NCBI RefSeq assembly: GCF_040807025.1
Contig: NC_090942.1
Coordinates: 199,758,247-199,822,246 of the forward strand
DNA from: Struthio camelus
Lineage: Eukaryota > Chordata > Aves > Struthioniformes > Struthionidae
Reading direction: 5' to 3'
Length of the DNA stretch: 64,000 bases
This document shows positions 60,048 to 64,000 of the stretch, in pieces (the stretch's first letter is position 1; every line of letters starts with the position of its first letter). The notes below the pieces were generated by a model. That model made no database searches. It had not been told where the DNA came from and was given only the letters and a program-made list of their open reading frames with translations. A program made the position numbers and the translations under genes.

Positions 60048-63000
60048 AGAAGGCCCTTGAGACTGACCTGCAAATCAGTGGAAAAATTCCTAATTTAATG
60101 AAAACCTTTTCTGATTAATATATTTAGAGTGCACGAACCCTAAGGAGTGCCGTAGGTTTTTTGGTATACCTTGACATTTGCAGACAGAGATACTCAAGGA
60201 TAGCAAAATCTTTCTCAAAAGCATAGAGTCTTCTTGGTAGGATGCACAGAGACCCCAGTGAGTCTGCTGTGTGCAATATTTGCTTCTTTTCCTCCCCTGA
60301 ATTAATAAGTATTTGATGAAAGCTAAGTTCTCTTTCTTGTGCCTGGTATGAGTAGCATGGTACAGGCATTTCTATGGAGATGGAAAAAGGGATAAAAAGC
60401 TTTGTCCTAAATGTTACAGAGCACCAGCGGAGCCACCTCCTGTACATTGAGATGTAGAAGTGAGCACTACGTACACAGGAATTTATTAAGTCTATCTGTT
60501 GAAGGAGACTTAGGTTGCAGGGGACTCCAAATGTTTGCTGGGGATATAGTTCTCATATTCCCGTCTTTTTTCAGGTTCATGCACGTGTGTGACTTATTTT
60601 ACACTGACGCTTGTGCAGACTACGTTTTTGCCAGCATGAACAATGCTTCCAAAAAATGTTAGAGAGCATTTTTTCTGAGTAAAATTTTTTCATACACCAT
60701 CACCTCTTGCACAGAAACGCCTCCCTTGCTTTTTTAGTGAAGGAAATAATTCCTTTGCTTTGGGTCAGAACTCTCTATTTGAATTGAGGGAGTTTTGAGT
60801 TCAGACACCAGTGTGATCATAAAGCACATGCTAATGTTAGGAATGTTCCTGTTCGAGAAACAGCTGATCTACAGATACTCTAATCTACAGGGGCGGCCAA
60901 ACCCTGAAAGTCATTTCTCAGAAGTGGTACGTGGCCAGGTGCTACAGACACACCCCAGGTCAGCGTCCAGCCAGGCCACTGCCAGCCCTGGGCATGGCCC
61001 AGGAGGAAGCAGTGCCAGCATGGGCACAAGCAGGTCACCTGCTGGCCTCCTCTGTCTCCTTACCTGTAAGGGAAGTCACCCTCTGCTGATTTATAGCTTT
61101 CAGCTACTTTAATCTGCCCCTTGTCCATACCTGGAAATCCCCACTCGTCTGGGTCCTTTCTCCTGAAGCAGTGACAGCGTTTTGGGAAGTCTCTTTCTGA
61201 CCGTCTCATCTTGATGGGTCCCACCTCAGTCCAGGATGATGCTTACTGTTTTGCATGGACTTTGTGGCTCTTAATCTGTTTGTTTGTTTGTTTCCTTCTC
61301 TATTGTTGTAATAACATACCCACTTCTGTCTCAATCTAACTTGCTTCCTTATCTCCGTAATGAACATTTCCCACTTCTTCCAAGGACTATTGTCTAAAGG
61401 CCATAACTGAAACATGCTGACTGACACGGCCAGATGTTTCATTGAAGTAAAGCTTTGTCTTCATTTTATCTGGATTTAAGAAGACAGAAGCTCACTTACT
61501 TAACATTGTTTCCCAGAACATAATTTTATTCTGCTCGATATCAAGTCTGAATCCCTGGCAGCGTACAGGCAGTATGTCATTTAGGGCAGATCCCTGGCAA
61601 TCTATCTCAGGCTTGCATCTGGCAAGTCTAATTATCAGTGGAGATCCCCTCAGGTTTTATGACAAATTGAGGGAGTTAAATCAAGCAATTTTCTTGCAAA
61701 ATGTAATTTGAAGCCATGCTGAGGAACTGTTTGAGACTGAGTAGGGCTGGGGGGAGATTTTTCAGTTAAACGTTTTCTTCATCAGAAAATTGTGATTCAT
61801 GTAATTAGCGAGGTGTGAGGCCCTTTTCCAGCTAGTTAGGAAGTCATCTCCTTAACTTTTTGACCCCTGAAGAACTATGGACAGCAAATGCAGCACTGTT
61901 GAGTGCTGATTTGAGTTGCCAGAGAATCTTTGTTGGCTGAAGGCTGAGGTATGGGCCAAAAGGTTTCAGAGCACTGAAGGTATCTTTCACAAGGTGTACT
62001 TGTGAATCCCACCTGGAGAGTTTCCCATCCCTTGTCCTCTGCCTTGGTTGCTGGCTCCAGCCACTTACCACCCCTTCACTGTGTTCAGCTCTCCTTGAGG
62101 CTGTACTAAAAATCAAATCAATGAAGGGGTCAGAGTTAAAAAACAGCAAAAAGCCCCACTTTTTTGTATGGGGATATAAATAATCGGGTTTGTTTCAGTG
62201 ATCCAGTTTGCAGCACAGTTCCCCAAGTGGTTATATGGGTACAGCTGCAGATGTGACACAGGGGTAGCACTATGTCAGTGCAAGGTTTAACCTGGCTTTG
62301 CTGCCAAAGCAAACTTATTATCCTGCTGCCCTTGAGTCTTCCTTGCTCTGATGCAGGATACTGCATATCCAGTTTATACCTAAGAGCAATATCTCTAACT
62401 TGTTCTTAAAAATCTTGGATGGTGGAGATTTGCATTTTTCTTGTATCCTGTCCCAGTGTTTCATTGTTTCTGAAGTTAGAAACTGATTGTAATGTTAGAT
62501 TTTCTCCATTGCACATTACGCCTGATTCTAATTTCTGTATTTGTACAGTAGACATGGAGAAGAATTAAACTCTGTCTAGCCTTTTACCTGTGGAATGACT
62601 TACTGTGTGCCACCTTTGGTATTAATAACAGCTGAAACTTTGTGGAGATAAGGAGACTCCAATGAGCTTTTATTTTGGAAGTTTTGAAGTTTGAATTCTG
62701 TGAGCTTGAAGGATTCCCTTCAGGGCAGAAATCACTATTCATTTCAAGCTTCAAACTGTATTTTAATTTATAATACTGAATAATCCGAATCAAGTTTTCT
62801 CCAGATATTGAAACAAAATATTGAAATTTGTCTGTTTTGAAATTTAGGGGGGATTTCTTGCTCATGAATATTATAGAATTTTGACTTTTTATCTGGATTT
62901 GGAAACAGAATAATCTTGGCCGTCTCAAAAATTCTCACGGGATGGGAAAGGAATTTCTCATCTTGTTCCAGACAGTAGACATGGCAGTTGAGAAAACAGG

Positions 63001-63605
63001 CAGGTAAACTGCAGTGCCCCTTAGAGTGTATTCTCTGCTGGCAATACTGGAGCAGCAGCAAGTTCTTGACTTTTAGTGGGACTTGATGTTTCCCTTTCAG
63101 TAAGTAGATGATTACTTGTAAGTGGATGGTGTAGCAATTAGAGAGCAGAATATCTCGCCGTTCTTTTTCCAGTGGAAGAAATTCTTCAGGGCTCTGGACC
63201 GCCTGGAGAACAGCAGGAGACACTGCCTCTGAACAGTCCCTAATGTTCAAGAGCTTCATCTACAGACGCCTGCACAATCCCCAGCCACATATGGCAGAGG
63301 GCTGGTTCCTAAGCAACACATTTCTCATGCCATTAAAGCAGCTGCGTTCAAAAGAGGACAGTAAAATGGTCCCCTTTTTATGGGCCATTCATCTTTAAGC
63401 AGGTGATTAGGGTTGTGTTTCTGTGGACAGTGCACGCCCACTTTGGCGTGTGTGTGCCGTTATCTCTGTTTAGTGGGTAGTTTATATTTAACTGGGCACT
63501 TTGTTCTTTTGAGTAGGAAGTGCCTTACTAGTGACTGATCCTGTTTTTTAATAGAATTGGCAAAGAGTATAACATTTAGCACCTCTCTATATATTCCTAT
63601 GATCT

Positions 63606-63660
63606 ACATTTCTGTAATATATATTGATATATATGCATATAAATGCATACATGTAAAAAT
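63606..63660. repeat. AT-rich low-complexity tract
   Basis: TATATA and TGCATA words alternate, able to form several small hairpins. Confidence 0.8.
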
Positions 63661-64000
63661 ATTAAATCAAATTACATGAATCAGGAATAGAACAATTTAG
63701 CAGCACATGGACAAGACTTACCTTGCCTGGTCGAAATATTTAAGCAGGATAGCCTCCTTTTACACACAGTGAAATCAATGCAAAGATTTGCGGTTGCTTC
63801 AGTGGCTTCTGGCTTAGGCTTTTAGCCATTGCTGCTGCCAGGTTGCCATATCTTCCAGCTTCACGTAAGGACAATGCATAGTCACGCCTATATTTTCGTT
63901 AGCTGTGAAGCCTTTTCTCTGTTGGCAGGCGTCTGAAAGTTGCTGTGACCACAGCTTCTGAGTCAGTTCTCTGCACTTGTCCCAGGGCCGTCCTCTCTAA

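Larger units (their letters stand above)
54105..64000. other. Non-coding DNA, putative intron or intergenic
   Basis: No exon recognised. Features are an 18-base T run (55525-55542), a homeodomain-like inverted repeat (57812-57830), a TG microsatellite (60031-60047) and an AT-rich TATA/TGCATA tract (63606-63660). Minus-strand open frames at 58798-59088 (96 codons) and 62768-63259 (163 codons) look faintly protein-like but match nothing I know. Confidence 0.5.

Noticed and set aside
62768-63259. 163-codon minus-strand open frame
   Set aside because: It looks somewhat protein-like but has no identified family, and frames of this length are expected a few times by chance in the window.
1-64000. 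CRISPR arrays, operons, prophage or bacterial mobile elements
   Set aside because: There are no regularly spaced repeats and no dense gene packing. The CR1 content shows this is vertebrate DNA.

Overview
This window looks like vertebrate nuclear DNA, most likely from a bird. The strongest clue is the family of non-LTR retrotransposon fragments: at least three clear CR1 (chicken repeat 1) copies. Two of them end in the octamer tail (ATTCTGTG repeated) that marks the CR1 3' end in birds and their relatives, and several older, decayed copies lie around them. There is no operon-like packing, ribosome binding site pattern or phage/plasmid content. Open reading frames are short, overlap on both strands and match what chance gives in 64 kb of moderate-GC DNA. 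I could not recognise any host protein-coding gene with confidence.

Layout. 1-14 kb is ordinary non-coding DNA with one CR1 fragment (about 5.45-6.09 kb), a TG microsatellite and homopolymer runs. At 14.33-14.84 kb lies an unusual piece: a 169-codon open frame that reads as the C-terminal part of a non-CR1 LINE reverse transcriptase. 15-27 kb holds a short interstitial telomere-like tract (18.69 kb), an old CR1 (20.4-20.9 kb) and a cleaner CR1 with octamer tail (25.67-26.05 kb). Two related LTR-like ends with the same polyadenylation-signal spacing sit at 27.34 and 31.31 kb. 37.3-43.1 kb is the most repeat-rich part: a fairly well-preserved CR1 3' end on the minus strand, a small CpG island beside its truncated 5' end, then four older CR1 pieces on both strands. 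The small island is followed by a good splice donor, and a good acceptor lies 0.8 kb further on, so a short unknown transcript may start there.

The main regulatory landmark is a CpG island at about 47.64-48.42 kb, with (CGG)7, a 15-base G run, a 12-base C run, YY1-like sites and a strong plus-strand splice donor. It probably marks the first exon and promoter of a gene, most simply one running rightward with the rest of the window as intron, but no downstream coding exon was identified. From 48.4 kb to the end the DNA is non-coding-looking, with small tandem duplications, hairpins and microsatellites.

Limits: all repeat calls rest on reading the sequence against remembered family patterns, not on alignments. 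Boundaries of old repeats are good to roughly 20-50 bases.
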